Shown one piece after another: positions 33,369 to 44,995 of a stretch of 64,000 bases of DNA. A model generated the notes under the pieces. The model worked only from the letters and a program-made list of their open reading frames with translations, made no database searches and had not been told where the DNA came from. Source of the DNA: Tuctoria greenei (lineage: Eukaryota > Streptophyta > Magnoliopsida > Poales > Poaceae). The stretch's first letter is position 1. Every line of letters starts with the position of its first letter. The stretch is from assembly GCA_036927565.1 (NCBI GenBank), contig JAYESD010000001.1, positions 74,171,751 through 74,235,750 on the forward strand, read 5' to 3'. Both the position numbers and the translations under genes were made by a program.

Positions 33369-34930
33369 GGTTAACTCCATTGCTGCTTCCTCTGACCTGA
33401 CTGCACGAGCTGGAAGAGGGAATGAAGCTGGCGACACCTGTCGTCATCTCGGTGGCAATCCAGCCACGGATCAATAAGATGGTGCTGCAGCATATTAGTC
33501 TGGAAATAACGGACCACCACCTGCTGCAGTAGCAGCCGCTGCTCAGATGCAGGATGGTGTTCTAGCGTCTATCACCTAATCGACCACAAATCCAAAGAAT
33601 GCACTGATTGCAGCGCGTGCTCTTCTCCAGCGTCCACCAACGCTAGATGCATCTCCAGCAGTGTTGGAACAGTGGCAAAATAATGTTGACCATCTGGTCG
33701 CCACTGCGGAAAGAGCTCAATAATTCACTGTAGCCTAGGCCTAGGCCGGCACCAACCCACAACAGGACCCAGTCAGGACAACTCGGTCATGTCCCTTCAA
33801 AGAGGAGACACACACTATCTCACCATGTGAACTCGCATACTCCTTTGATGGCCCATCGTGCCTTTCAGGGCTGAGCTCGACTACCTCTATGCAGAGCAAG
33901 ATGTTCGAGTCATCATTGAGCGTAGTCGCGACACATCCTTGATGGTGAGTTTGTAGAGTCGGGCATGCCCACAACAACTAACACAAGGTATGTTCCCCCA
34001 CCTCCTTCTCCTTTAGGAGTGGGTGTTGGCTGTTAGGCACTAGCACCACACCTTCATTTGGTGGAGTGGCCACCCAACTTCCGGCCTCATTTGCCCAAGA
34101 AGTACAACGGGACCATCAACCCCGTCGAGTTCCTGCAAATCTACTCCACCACCACCCTCTCTGCACGAGGGAATGAGGCTGTCATGGCCAATTACATCCA
34201 TGTTTCCTTAACCGGTACTGCTCGTTCATCTTTCATGAGCTTGCCCCCTAGATCAGTCAATAGCTGGGGAGAGCTATGCCACCAGTTTACTATCAATTTC
34301 AAGAGTTCTCATACTCACCCTGGCACTGAGCAGGACTTTTTTGCCATACGGCAAAATCCAGGGGAGTCATTGCGCTCATTCATTCAACATTTCTCCCAGG
34401 TTCGAAACACTATACCCTCTATCTCGAATGCTTCTGTTGTTGTTGCCATCCCACAGGGCATAATGGATAAGAAGATACTAGAGAAGTTGGCCACAAAAAA
34501 CATCCATGATGTTACGGCACACTTTAGTCTGGCAGATAGATGTGCCAGGGCTGCTAAAGGGCGTGACTGACACTCCAAACCAGCCGCAGAGGCAGGAGCG
34601 CCATCTGCTTCCAAGGCAGGAACCACTGCCCAAGGCAGTGGTAAAAAAAAGAATAAGAAGACAAGTGGCAAAAATAAGCCACTCACTGGTACACCTACGA
34701 CTGTAGCCGCAATGGCTCCAGGTAGTTGGGGGCTGCGTCCCAACAAGAGACCGCGCCATCGTCTGATGTCGATGACAACAAGAAGTGGTGTCCAATCCAC
34801 AACACTTCAAGTCATGGCCTCGAAGAGTGCCGCAAGGTCAAGAGCCCACAGAGCAAGTCCAACAGAACCAGCAGAAACATTGAGAAGACATACCCTTACT
34901 TCAACGGGAGCGTAACCAAAAGTTAGACTC
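33369..34930 (+). pseudogene. Gypsy-2 gag
   Basis: The N-terminal part (33369-33730) is interrupted by several stops but shows ALIAARALLQRPPTLDASP as in gypsy-1. The gag domain at 34058-34570 is open for 170 residues: FRPHLPKKYNGT, FLQIYSTTTL, LTGTARSSFMSLPP and FIQHFSQVRNTIPSIS. A Lys-rich linker and the CPIHNTSSHGLEECRK zinc-finger-like motif follow at 34790-34850 in another frame. It aligns with 1469-2500 along its full length, so the two elements share one gag type. Confidence 0.9.
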
Positions 34931-34952
34931 GGAGGTTGCAGAGCAACAGGAG

Positions 34953-35842
34953 ATGGGATTCCAGGATTCCAAGAAGGCATTGAAGGCAGTCTACAACAAT
35001 GTTAATGACTCCGACTCCAGCTCCGACACCGAGCGAAGGAGGACTCTCCATATGATGTATGGAGGGTCAAGGGCCATTACTTCCCGGCGCTTAGTGAAAA
35101 CTCTGTGCTGGGAAGTAGCTGCTGTAGCTCCCACTGTCAAGGAAATACCACAAAGGAAGTGGATGGACACTCCGATCACCTTCGACGCCTCCGATTGACC
35201 CAAGAACATGGCAGGAGCTGGACAACTTCCGCTGATAGTCTCCCCGACCATCAACAACCTGCAACTCTTCCATGTCCTGGTTGATGTTGGGGTGACATTC
35301 GTTCTCATCATCTTGTAGCTTTCAAGAAGCTATAGGCCCCCATGTTGTACCTTAAGCCCATGTGCTCATTCTTCGGTGTGGTTCTGGTAGCCATTACTCT
35401 GCTCGGTTGTGCCTCTCTCCTGGTAGCAATCGGGACACATGAGAACTATCATTCAGAGAAGCTCGTCTTTGACGTGGCAGAGATTAGTCTTCCCTTCAAC
35501 ACCATCCTCAGCAGACCGTCTCTGTACCAGTTCATGGCGGTAGCTCATTATGGCTATCTGGTGTTGAAGATGCCAACACCTACGGGTGTCCTGAGGATTC
35601 GAGGAGGCCGTACTGCAGGAGTCACCGCCTTGGAGAAACTACAAGCACTCGCCACTGCGCAAGAAGCTGATGCTATTAAGGAGCAGTTGGATCAACACCC
35701 GCCGAGCACGAGCCACCGCGGCTCAACATCTGCACCCCATGTGCCGCCAAGCAGCGATGACAATGTTCCAGTCAAAGTCGTCCAAATTGGTTCCGAAGCT
35801 ACTCAGACCACTTGCATTGCAGTAGGCCTGGGTGACAAATAG
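34953..35842 (+). pseudogene. Gypsy-2 aspartic protease region
   Basis: 34953-35198 encodes SDTERRRTLHMMYGGSRAITSRR and PQRKWMDTPITFDASD, as in gypsy-1. The active-site segment reads LVDVGVT where gypsy-1 keeps DGGSGL, so the catalytic motif is lost. After a frame change 35342-35842 has HYGYLVLKMPTPTGVLRIRG and a Pro-rich linker. The stretch ends at a TAG (35840-35842) located exactly as in gypsy-1. Confidence 0.88.
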
Positions 35843-36580
35843 GAACTCGCGCTCATCACCTTCCTTTGGGCTAACGTAGACGTGTTTGCATGGCATCCAT
35901 TGCAAATACTAGGGATCCCCAAGGAGGTGATTGAGCATCATGTGCAGATCTATCCCAACACGTGACCAATTCAATAGAAGCCCCGGAAGCAATCCATCAA
36001 GAGGCAAAGCTTCATCCGTGAATGAATCAAAAAGCTACTCGATGCTGGATTCATTCGGGAGGTTCATCATAATGGCGATTGACAAATCCAGTCATTGTTC
36101 CCATAGCTGGCAGGAAGCTTCGAATGTGCACCGATTACACCACTCAATATGGCATGTACAAAGGACCCTTTTCCACTTCCTAGAATGACCAAATAGTGGA
36201 TTCTAATTCTCACTGCGATCTATTATGCTTCCTAGATGCATATTCTGGTTTTCATCAAATACCAATGGCTAAGGAAAACGAAGGACATAAAACCTTGATC
36301 ATAGTAAATGGTCTATACTGCTATACTTCCATGCCTTATGGTCTCAAGAATTCTCTTTCAACTATTGTCCGTGCTATGCACAAAACTTTGGTTTGTTGAT
36401 GACATCGTTGTCAATGTTAAGACCAGAGACACCTTATTGGGCAATGTTTTTTGACAAATTGCGCATGACACACCCGAAGCTGAACCCCGACAAGTGTGTC
36501 TTTGGGGTCTCCTGTGGGAAGCTTCTTGGGTTCCTGGTAACACATCGAACAACTGAGGCCAACCTATAGAAGATAAGAGC
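35843..36580 (+). pseudogene. Gypsy-2 reverse transcriptase
   Basis: Starts with ELALITFLWANVDVFAWHP, then GIPKEVIEHHVQIY. RT motifs follow in shifting frames: LLCFLDAYSGFHQIPMAKEN, INGLYCYTSMPYGLKNS-like at 36300-36370, and a VDDIVV-type catalytic box near 36390-36410. Multiple stops (for example at 35963, 36024 and 36186) make it a pseudogene. Confidence 0.85.
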
Positions 36581-38001
36581 CATTGAAGTGATGCGACCTC
36601 CAGCTCGTATCAAAGATGTCCAGAAGCTTATGGGATGTTCGGCCTCACTCAATCGGTTTATCTCTAGACTGGCTGAGCGAGCTTTCCAATTTTTCAAGCT
36701 CCTGCGAATGACTGGACCTATCAACTGGTCCGAAGAAGCAGACAAGACATTCCGAGAACTCAAACAGTCTCTCACAATGCTTCTGATAATGGTAGCTCTG
36801 AAATCAAGTGGGCCTTTACTGCTTTATATTGCTTCAACAATAGAAGTTGTTTGCATGGTGCTGGTTGCAGAAAGACCAGAAGTATCTTCAAACTCCTCTT
36901 TGCAATGGCTTCAACCCTCCAGGAGGGTTTAGAGACTCTTGGAGGAATCAACAATCAAGGCGAGTCTGGGTCCCACACCCTATACATTGAAGCAAGTCCT
37001 GAAGGCGGGGTCCTCCAGGGCTATCTTTACAAGAAGAAGAGTTGAATCCCTCTAGGAGTGTCCTTATTACACAAGAAGAAGAGTCGGACCCCTATGCGAG
37101 GGTATACATTGATGGAAAAGATGGACCAGACCACTTCGAGAGGGTCTGAACTATCCAATGACCTATTTACTTCATTAGCGAGGTCCTCCACGACGCCAAG
37201 ACAAGATATCTTGAATTGCATAAGCTGTTATACACAGTACTTATCGTGCCAATTAATATGCGCCATTACTTCCAAGCTCACAAGATCTCAGTGCTAACTT
37301 CTTATCCACTACGAGCTATACTCCATAACCCCAAATGCAATAGGAAACATTGCCAAGTGGGATGCGGAGCTAGCAGAGTTCGACCTTCCATTCCATCCTC
37401 GACATTCTATCAAGAGTGAAGCGGTAGCTGACTTTCTAGCGGAGTGGACCTGTCTTCACTAGTCTGGGGCTCCTTGACGTAGATAAGCCAAAACCAGGGT
37501 CTCGATCTTCACGGAGCCTCACTGGACTCTCTTCCTTGACGACTCCGTGCAGAAGCAAGGGGCCGGAGCAGGGGTTCTGCTCCTTGCACCAATCAGGGAG
37601 CAAGTCAAGTACATGGTCCACCTTGACTTCAAGGTGACCAATAACATGGCGGAATATGAAGCTCTCATCTTCATATTGAAGGTTGTGCACTCATTTGAGG
37701 TCCAACAGCTACTAGTCAAAGGATATTCGCAACTCATAATCAAGCAAGTTAAAGGCAAATGCTATTGCAATAATCCACAACTAGCATCCTATCTACTTCA
37801 AGTGCAGAAGTTGGAGAAAGAACTCCAGGACCTGGACCTATGCCATGTCCAGCGTGACAACAACACTGAAGCTGACAAGCTCACGAGAAAAGCTTCTACT
37901 ACAGGTCTGACACCCAACAGAGTTTTGCAAGAAGGCTACAAGTACCATCCACCCAACCTGCCAAACTGGTTGAAGGGGGTCAGACCAACACCTCAAAGCT
38001 A
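36581..38001 (+). pseudogene. Gypsy-2 RNase H region
   Basis: 36588-36932 holds the RT thumb and connection (KDVQKLMGCSASLNRFISRLAERAFQFFKLLR). 37547-38002 holds the RNase H domain: GAGAGVLLLAP, NNMAEYEALI, then VKGYSQLI where GDSQL is usual (catalytic Asp replaced by Tyr) and NNTEADKLTRKAS. The strand-degrading activity would be lost. Confidence 0.85.
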
Positions 38002-39310
38002 GTGATCCTAGTGGCCCTGCTACCACGGAGTCCACCAAGGATCGTAGGCACCACAAAAAGCTCCGTGCGACTTGGCGTGCAAGATCCAGAAGCTCAAGCT
38101 AGTCCCGATGCATGGAGCACAGAGGTACAGAACTACTTGAAGGATGATATCATTCTTGAAAAAAAAATATCAGCTGAACGGATTGTCCGAATGGCTAAGG
38201 GATACACATTAGTAGAAGCGGATCTCTACCGACTTGGCGCAAACGACAGCCTATTGCGGTGCATCCCAGGAAGAGGCTACATGCTCCTCATAGAAATCCA
38301 TAGAGGTGAGTGCGGGAATCATGATTCACCTCACACGTTGGTCGGTAAGGCATTTCAACATAGTTTTTTATTAGCCTACAGCTATCCAGGATGTAGTCGA
38401 TCTGCTCAAAAGATGCTAGGTGTGCCAGTTCCATGCCAAGCAGATCAACACAATGGCGCAGTCACTGCAAATGATCCCACCCTTATGGCCATTCGCTGTA
38501 TGGGGGCTAGACATTCTAGGACCTTTTCCGAAAGTTGTCAGAGGGTATTGGATTCTCTACGTCGCTATCGACAAGTTCACAAAGTGGCCGAAAGCTGCTA
38601 CTGTTGTTACAATCAACAATAATAAGCAATCAAGTTCTTGAAGTCCATAATCTGGAGATTTGGAGTCTCGAACAGAGTCATCACTAACAACGGAACCCAA
38701 TTCACCACTATAGCACTCCAAGAATATTGTGAAGACCTAGGGCACAATAAGCAAGTAATGGGCAGGCCGATAGAGCAAATGCTGAAATACTCAGAGGACT
38801 CAAGACTCGCACCTATGAACGCTTGAAAAAGCATGGTGCCAATTGGATTGAGGAGCTTCTATCTGCACTGTGGGCTAGCTGGACGACACCCAGCCGTGCT
38901 ACAGGAGAGACACCTTTCTTTTTGGTATATGGAGCCTAAGATGTCCTTCCTCTCAAAATTATCACGGGTTCTCTGCAAATACAAGCTTACGACGAGGCCT
39001 CGCAGGACCTGCTCTGGCGCAATGACCTGCACCTTGCTGATGAAGCAAGATGACGAGTAGTTGCCCAAAATGCACCGTATCGACAAACGCTCCGGCACTA
39101 TCAGCAACGCAATCGGTAGCATGAACTAGGCGATCTGGTGCTGCATTGCATACTTTCTCGAGAAGGAGCAAACAAACTCTCCCCCAGCTAGGAGGGCCCC
39201 TTCCGAGTGATAAAAGTTCCCGCCCAGGATGTGTTCGCTTGGATACAAAGGATGGGACACCACTTCCCAACCCCTGGAACAACGAACACCTCCATAAGTT
39301 CTACACTTAG
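38002..39310 (+). pseudogene. Gypsy-2 integrase
   Basis: Segments in different frames: the zinc-binding lead region near 38200-38450 (LYRLGANDSLLRCIP, GECGNHDSPHTLVGKAF, HAKQINTM), the core WGLDILGPFPKVVRGYWILYVAIDKFTKWPKA at 38500-38600, and SIIWRFGVSNRVITNNGTQFT at 38640-38700, where the usual TDNGTQF Asp has become Asn. Later pieces to 39300 correspond to the C-terminal part (RRVVAQNAPYRQTLRHYQQRN-like, GPFRVIKVPAQDVF). Catalytically dead. Confidence 0.85.
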
Positions 39311-40319
39311 CACAGTGATGGGACTGCTCTTGTTGTAGTATTTCATAGTGTTTAAGAGTAAATGGGGTTGGTCCAAAATGTACAACATGCTTAGTATGGC
39401 CCCGTACCTTAAGTGAATATGCTTTGCCTCCCCTGTTTTCTAGAATTACTATGAAAATACTATGATATGAAAGATTTCCCTCACTCTATGTACATTTACA
39501 TTACACATATTGTTACTTTATTGCTCTACTACGTCCTTTTGGCAATTGTTGAGCTATGCAATCCTGCTGCAGATGGGTACTTAAAGTTCATGTGATATAT
39601 ATTTCAGTATTTTTGGTAGTCTTTTTTGGGACCTAGTGATCTCTGAATGGGCCGCTCTCCTGAAAACTAATGCTAGTGATAGGTCCGGAGTGTGCTATAC
39701 ACTTAGCCTGATCCAGCACCCTAAGTACGTAGACTCTATATTTTCTGGTGTTGTGGCAAAGTAAGGCGGGTTCGGACAGCACACAGTCCTAGATGAAAGA
39801 ACATCCAATATAATGGTATTATCACAATGATTTACCCAGGACCCAGATCCAACTAAGGCCAGTAAGACACAACTAAACTAAGGACAATAAGATGTTAATG
39901 AGAATTTTTGCTACTGTTTCTTATCTCTCATGTGGAGGGCAAATTTTTTAACATCTAAAACCAACACCTTCTAGAGGGCCTGCCGTCAATGTTTTACGCA
40001 TTTACATTGGGTGCCTCTGGATCAACAAGATCCAACACCTACAAGGGGGCCCCGACGTTAACGTTTTACACATTCACATTGGGTGCCGTTGGAATAACAA
40101 GATCCAACATCTCCAAAAGGTGCCATCGGAGGCCAAGTTCAAGTTTGGATCTTACCAAAAACTTGCAGTCAGTGCCAAGAACCTTATGGTAGACATCACC
40201 AATATATTGATCACGTCCTTCAGGGGGCCGCTAAAACAATGGCGATGCATGACAACAATTTTCTTACAACCACTGTGATCACTCAACAATAAAGGCTAAA
40301 GATCAAGATTCATTCATCA
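39311..40319. other. Spacer between gypsy-2 pol and the antisense gene
   Basis: About 1 kb without coding domains. It holds about 2.2 copies of a ~72 bp direct repeat at 39960-40119 (shared blocks CATTGGGTGCC and AACAAGATCCAACA). Confidence 0.6.
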
Positions 40320-43300
40320 AAAAATTAATACAAATGCCAAGCATTTATACAAAATTTTGAAGATACAATGGCAAATGAGGAATGAGTGAGTCCTAACTAC
40401 CACTGGAGTCGCGTTCGAACCACGCGGCTACTGTCTTAGCGGTGTCCTAAAGCCTTGGTTGCTTCCTCCAACTCTGCAACGGGTCCTTGCATCACCGGAG
40501 CCAGAGAGATGGTGGTGTCCCAGCTTCAGAAGTCAGTCAACACATACTCTGCTACCGCTTTGGCCAGGACCCTCCCCATGTCTCCAACTTGTCACTGATG
40601 ACATCTTCCAGTGCTCCTAGTTTGGCGCCGGTGGAATTTAGGGCGGTGAGGGCTTGACCAACTTCCAGCGCTGATTCACTTAGCTAGACAGAGCTAAAAC
40701 CGAGAGGCACCAAAGCGCTCTAGGCACGTCCCAAGAAGTCCCAGAATTGCTGAGCTTCAATCCTCTGTGCAACCTCCAGCTCCTCCAAAGATTTCCTGGC
40801 GGAGACTAAGTCTTTGAATCCACCCTTTGAGAAGAACATCTTTGGCATGTTGCTGCATCTGCATAGCCAGATGCTTTTCTTGGTCAGCAATCTGTTTCTC
40901 TTGGAGGGTCAGCCGATCTTTTTAAGCAGCCAGAATCTTAGCTTCACATTCCACCTCTCCCTCTTTAGCATACAAAGCAAGCTCCGCTTATGGTGTTTTT
41001 GTCCCACCTGCCACAAATGACTCTGCTCTTCTTCAGAGTGAGCTTTAAATAGCTCAACGCGGAGGTTCAAGTATTTTTCCCCACATTCCAGCTTTGGGGA
41101 GATCTCCGCGTCTTTTTCTTGGAGCTCCTACTCCCTCTTGTTGATAGCATCCTAGCATTGGAAGAGCTCTTCCCTCAGCTTGTTAAGAGAGTCGAAGCAG
41201 GCGTCTGCCAACTCATTGGCGGCCACTGCCTCGTTATGCGCCTGGCGAGTATGAATGTCGAGAGCATCAATAGCAGCCTTCCTATTAGCTCATCCATACG
41301 CATCAGACGCACCTGCTCAATTGCAAGATGGTCCCTCTCATCAGCTAGCCAGGTCTACGTGAGCTTCGCTTTGAAGTTAAGTAGCTTTCTCCACCTCCTT
41401 AGAGCTTCCCACTCTAGCTTCAATGCATCGCGCACATGGTCGAAGCCAAGTTGTACTTGAAGAAGACTAGATCATGCATTATCTATGGATAGAGACAGAG
41501 GGATTGGATCCAGACCTTCCATTGGGTCCGCCGGCTCCCCCATTGCTTCAGAAACTGTCGTAAGATTCCATGGAACAAGGGCGAAACTCGACAAATCATC
41601 TTCTATGGAGGTATTTGCGTTTACCTCCGGGTAGTTGCTCACCATCGGCACTGACATTAACGCGGTACTAGCCGCCAGCTCTGGTGCTTCCATAGTGTCA
41701 ACTGTTGGCTCCGATGTTGCTTCAACATCAGTTATCAGCTCCGGTGTCGCCGCGACCGCTGGCTCTGACACTGTTGTCAGCTCTGACCCCTGGTACAATA
41801 TCTACCAAAAGTTCCAATGCAGTCACTGCATCGACAACTAACTTTGAAGTCATCACAACACCAAATGTTGACTTTGGCTCCACCACAGTATCTACTGTGG
41901 CCCTCGAAGTTGCAATGACGTCATTCACCAGATCAGCCTGTCTGACATCATCAGCTATACTTCCAACACGGCTTGCCGATTGTACCTCTATTCCTGCTGC
42001 CGAAGGTTGTGAAGCAGAGCCTCCATCATTGGCTGCAAGGGGAGAAGTGTCTGGTCTTGTTGCTATGAAAATAGAGGAAAAAGAAGAACAACAAGTGTCA
42101 AGGAATAAAAGAGAAGATAAATTTCTAATGACGCTCCATACTTGGGACCTCAGCAACTCCAAGCAGAGCAAAAGTTCTTCCGTGGGTGGCCAGACTCATC
42201 TAAAACCACCGACGCCGGTAAAGCGGATGACCCAGCCTTGGTTCCGGGAGTCTCTATGGCGGCCAGTGACTTCAGAGCCACCGAGAGGTTCTGTACCGGA
42301 GTCATCTACCCTGTCGCCGCAACTTCAATCAAAGGATCCACTCCGGACCCAGTGCTCGCTGTTGGCGCCGAGTCCGAAGCTGAATATGTTGAAGGGACGA
42401 CCACCACAGACTTTAAGGTCAGATGCGCCCCCGATGTTGGCACCGCATTCACCGGAGGAGTCTTGGCAGAACCTACATCTACCCGCTCCAGCTTTCTCTT
42501 CCTACTAGAAGGGTCTGTGGGTTCTTTCCCCTTGCTCCGACATGAAGCAGACCCAAAACCTTTTTGCTGGCTCAGCTCCGCTGAAGATTTACCTTTGCCA
42601 CCGGTGGAGTCAAACCCGTACCTTTCCTATTGCCTGGGGGCCAGAACTCTAGAGATCCTTATGCCTCTAGAGGCATCTCCTACCTGCCACACGGTGACAC
42701 TATTGTCCTCAAGAGTCGGCATCTCCTTCAGCAGCCGTGAACTTAGCTCCGGAAGGGTGAAAACTAACAAGAAGTCTAACAGATGCAAGGTGTTGTCATT
42801 GGAAACAAGACCACTTGCAACTTTGACATAACAAGTAACAAAGACGTCTCATCCAAGTCGGTCTCGTTGCCACGCTTTAGCCGAGTGAAGTCCATCACTC
42901 CACCATACCCCCAGGCTGGATGCTCCCATTGCTGAAGAGGTGCAAGACGTTGTGTTAAAAACTCGTAGAGCACCATCAGTGATGTCAAACCCCTTCAGTC
43001 AGGTGTCGGATCCTTATTAGCACCGAGTTGAACTCCACTGACAGATCTGGAGTGACCTTATAGAATTCTTTGTCAGTAGTGGGTGCTCCAATCGGTAACT
43101 CCAACCGATCATGTTGATCGGTCCGGACTATCACCCAGTCATGCTTCCAGTTCTCCCACTTTCCAGAAGAGAAGGATTGTATGTACTTGCAGGGTGGGTT
43201 CCTGCGCCGTAGGAAGTAGTAGGCTCCTATGTTGCCAGAACTTCTTTCGGATGCACGGGGGTGAAGAATATCTTGAAAAGTGGCACACATGACCTCACAC

Positions 43301-43510
43301 ACACCCACATTTCACAAAAGTGGATGAAGATCACCACCAATAGAATGGAATGTGGGGTGAGGTGTTGAAGCTGCAGCCCGTACACCTCCAAAAACATCAT
43401 CAAGATGGAGGAAATGGGGAGAACTAACCCAACCATGGCATAGGTCGTGAAGAAGACAATGTCACCGGAGCTTTTCATGGTGAAAGGAAGGCTCCCACAG
43501 CGGGTCATGT
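40320..43510 (-). pseudogene. Gypsy-2 antisense gene (gypsy-type transposon domain, PF04195-like)
   Basis: Read against pol. 43227-43508 and 42985-43308 (frameshifted overlap) encode VLPISSILMMFLEVYGLQLQHLTPHS, FIHFCEMWVCVRSCV, YYFLRRRNPPCKYI and the FSSGKWENWKHDWVIVRTDQ segment. 42776-42988 adds TSLMVLYEFLTQRLAPLQQ. These match the domain called putative gypsy type transposon domain. The middle (41470-42700) is low-complexity Ser/Thr/Pro-rich. The C-terminal part (40390-41460) reads as a helical segment with IEAQQFWDFLGRA and GAKLGALEDVISDKLET. Similar antisense frames are known in Grande-type elements; their role is not established. Confidence 0.82.
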
Positions 43511-44105
43511 TGTCGAAGCAAGAATCCTACCGTCCCATCAAGTTCTAAACTCTCAAAATATCTCTCTTTCTAATGAGCTTGGACGGAAGAAGACCAAATC
43601 CATGACTACAAGTAGATGAAGTTGGATGGCACAGTACAAAGCAGAGTTCTTTTGCTGTGCTAACTTCCTTCTTTAACTCTTTCTCTGCGATGCTCAAAAG
43701 GCAACTGCACGCGAGACTTGATCAGACTCCACATGGTTACTTTTGTCGATGACAAGGGGGCACAGGTCCACTTGATGAACAAGTCGCACGAGGCGAACCA
43801 ATGTCATGATGATGAACTGGGTGGAATCCGAGGAAGGCAGCATGGCAAGGCTACAGAGATTTTGTTGGGAACAGATACAAAAATTGTATTGGAAATTTAC
43901 ATTCTTCAATGCATGGGATCCGCATGCAACGAATCGTGCCTACCAAATCAGAAAAGGCCACGTATCGGCAGTGCAGGAGCGTACCATCGTTTAAACCGCC
44001 CAAGCAAAAATATGAAGCAACAATGCGGGAAGCTCTGATGGTGGCCCCATTTGCAGGATCAAACCCCCCCCCCCCCCCCCCCCCCGAGGTGAGCCTGGAA
44101 GCCAC
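43511..44105. other. Spacer before the gypsy-2 3' LTR
   Basis: About 600 bp, probably upstream sequence of the antisense gene. It ends with a long C tract (about 44067-44085). No clear polypurine tract precedes 44106, so the inner LTR edge is less certain than the outer one. Confidence 0.4.
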
Positions 44106-44995
44106 TGTTGGTAACCTACAGAACACTCCGAACTTACCTCGCTGCCAAGGGTGGCTCTAGTGCTGCCACATGTCCTACAGCTTCGGACACGCCTCCTTGC
44201 CAAGGGTGGCTCTGGTGCTGCCACACATACTGCAACTACGGATCCTCCTCCCTACCAAGGGCGGTGCTGCCACGCGTCCAACAACTTCGAACCCACCACC
44301 CTTCCAATAGTGGCTCCAGTGTAGCCACATGTCTTGCAGCTCCAGACCTGCCTCCCTACCAAGAGTGGCTCCAATGCTGCCATGCATCCTGCAGTTCCAG
44401 ACTAGCCTTCCTGTTAACGGTAGCTCTAGAGCTGCCACATGTCTTGTGGCTATGGACTTTTCCTCTTTAGCGAGAATGGATCCGAATCTTCACCTGTCCA
44501 AGATGCTATAGGTATTCAAGACCATAAATCAGCCCCTTCAAAACCAGGATAACGCGTCATTAACCCCACATTAATGATGTACGATCAGCGGGGTGTCAAG
44601 ACATATTAACGTCGCCATCAAAACACGTTAATACGCAATGAAATCATAAATAAGTTTCTTAGACCGTGTATAGGGTACTTAATAGCCCGAGGCCACCTGT
44701 CGAGCCTCGACCTCACGGTAAACAACCGAACCTTGGCATATAAAAGGCTGCGCTGCTACGGTAGAGGACATCTCAAGCCAGACACATGTTCCCGCATACA
44801 CACAATACATCACACAACAAACCCCCATGGATGTAGGGTGTTACGCTGCGGCGGCCTGAACCATGTAAATCCCTCATGTTCACCCTGTTCTTGATTCATG
44901 AGTATACTCACCCCCCCCCCCCCCCCCAACAAAAAGAACCACCGCGGACTACCTCTTAGTAGTACCGGGGGAAGTGTGATTGCAACACTTCGACA
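44106..44995 (+). repeat. 3' LTR of gypsy-2 (about 890 bp)
   Basis: Starts TGTTGGTAACC (5' LTR: TGTCGGTACCC) and ends CGACA followed by TSD AACTC. It contains about six ~55 bp units (44125-44460) and TATAAAAGG at 44739-44747. A C-tract at about 44910-44927 has no equal in the 5' LTR. Confidence 0.9.

Larger units (their letters stand above)
32251..44995 (+). mobile_element. Gypsy-2: Ty3/gypsy retrotransposon (Tat/RIRE2-like), 12.7 kb
   Basis: Bounded by TGTCGG...CGACA and flanked by a perfect TSD AACTC (32246-32250, 44996-45000) inside a Mutator transposase gene. Order on the plus strand: 5' LTR, PBS, gag, protease, RT, RNase H, integrase, about 1 kb spacer, an antisense gene (minus strand), 3' LTR. 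RNase H before integrase marks Ty3/gypsy; the antisense gene downstream of pol is known from Grande/RIRE2-type grass elements. All coding parts carry stops or frameshifts, more than in gypsy-1. Confidence 0.95.

Noticed and set aside
41705..42508. 267-residue plus-strand open frame
   Set aside because: Low-complexity Ser/Pro/Thr sequence opposite the antisense gene, with no domain; its neighbours on the minus strand carry the recognisable protein.
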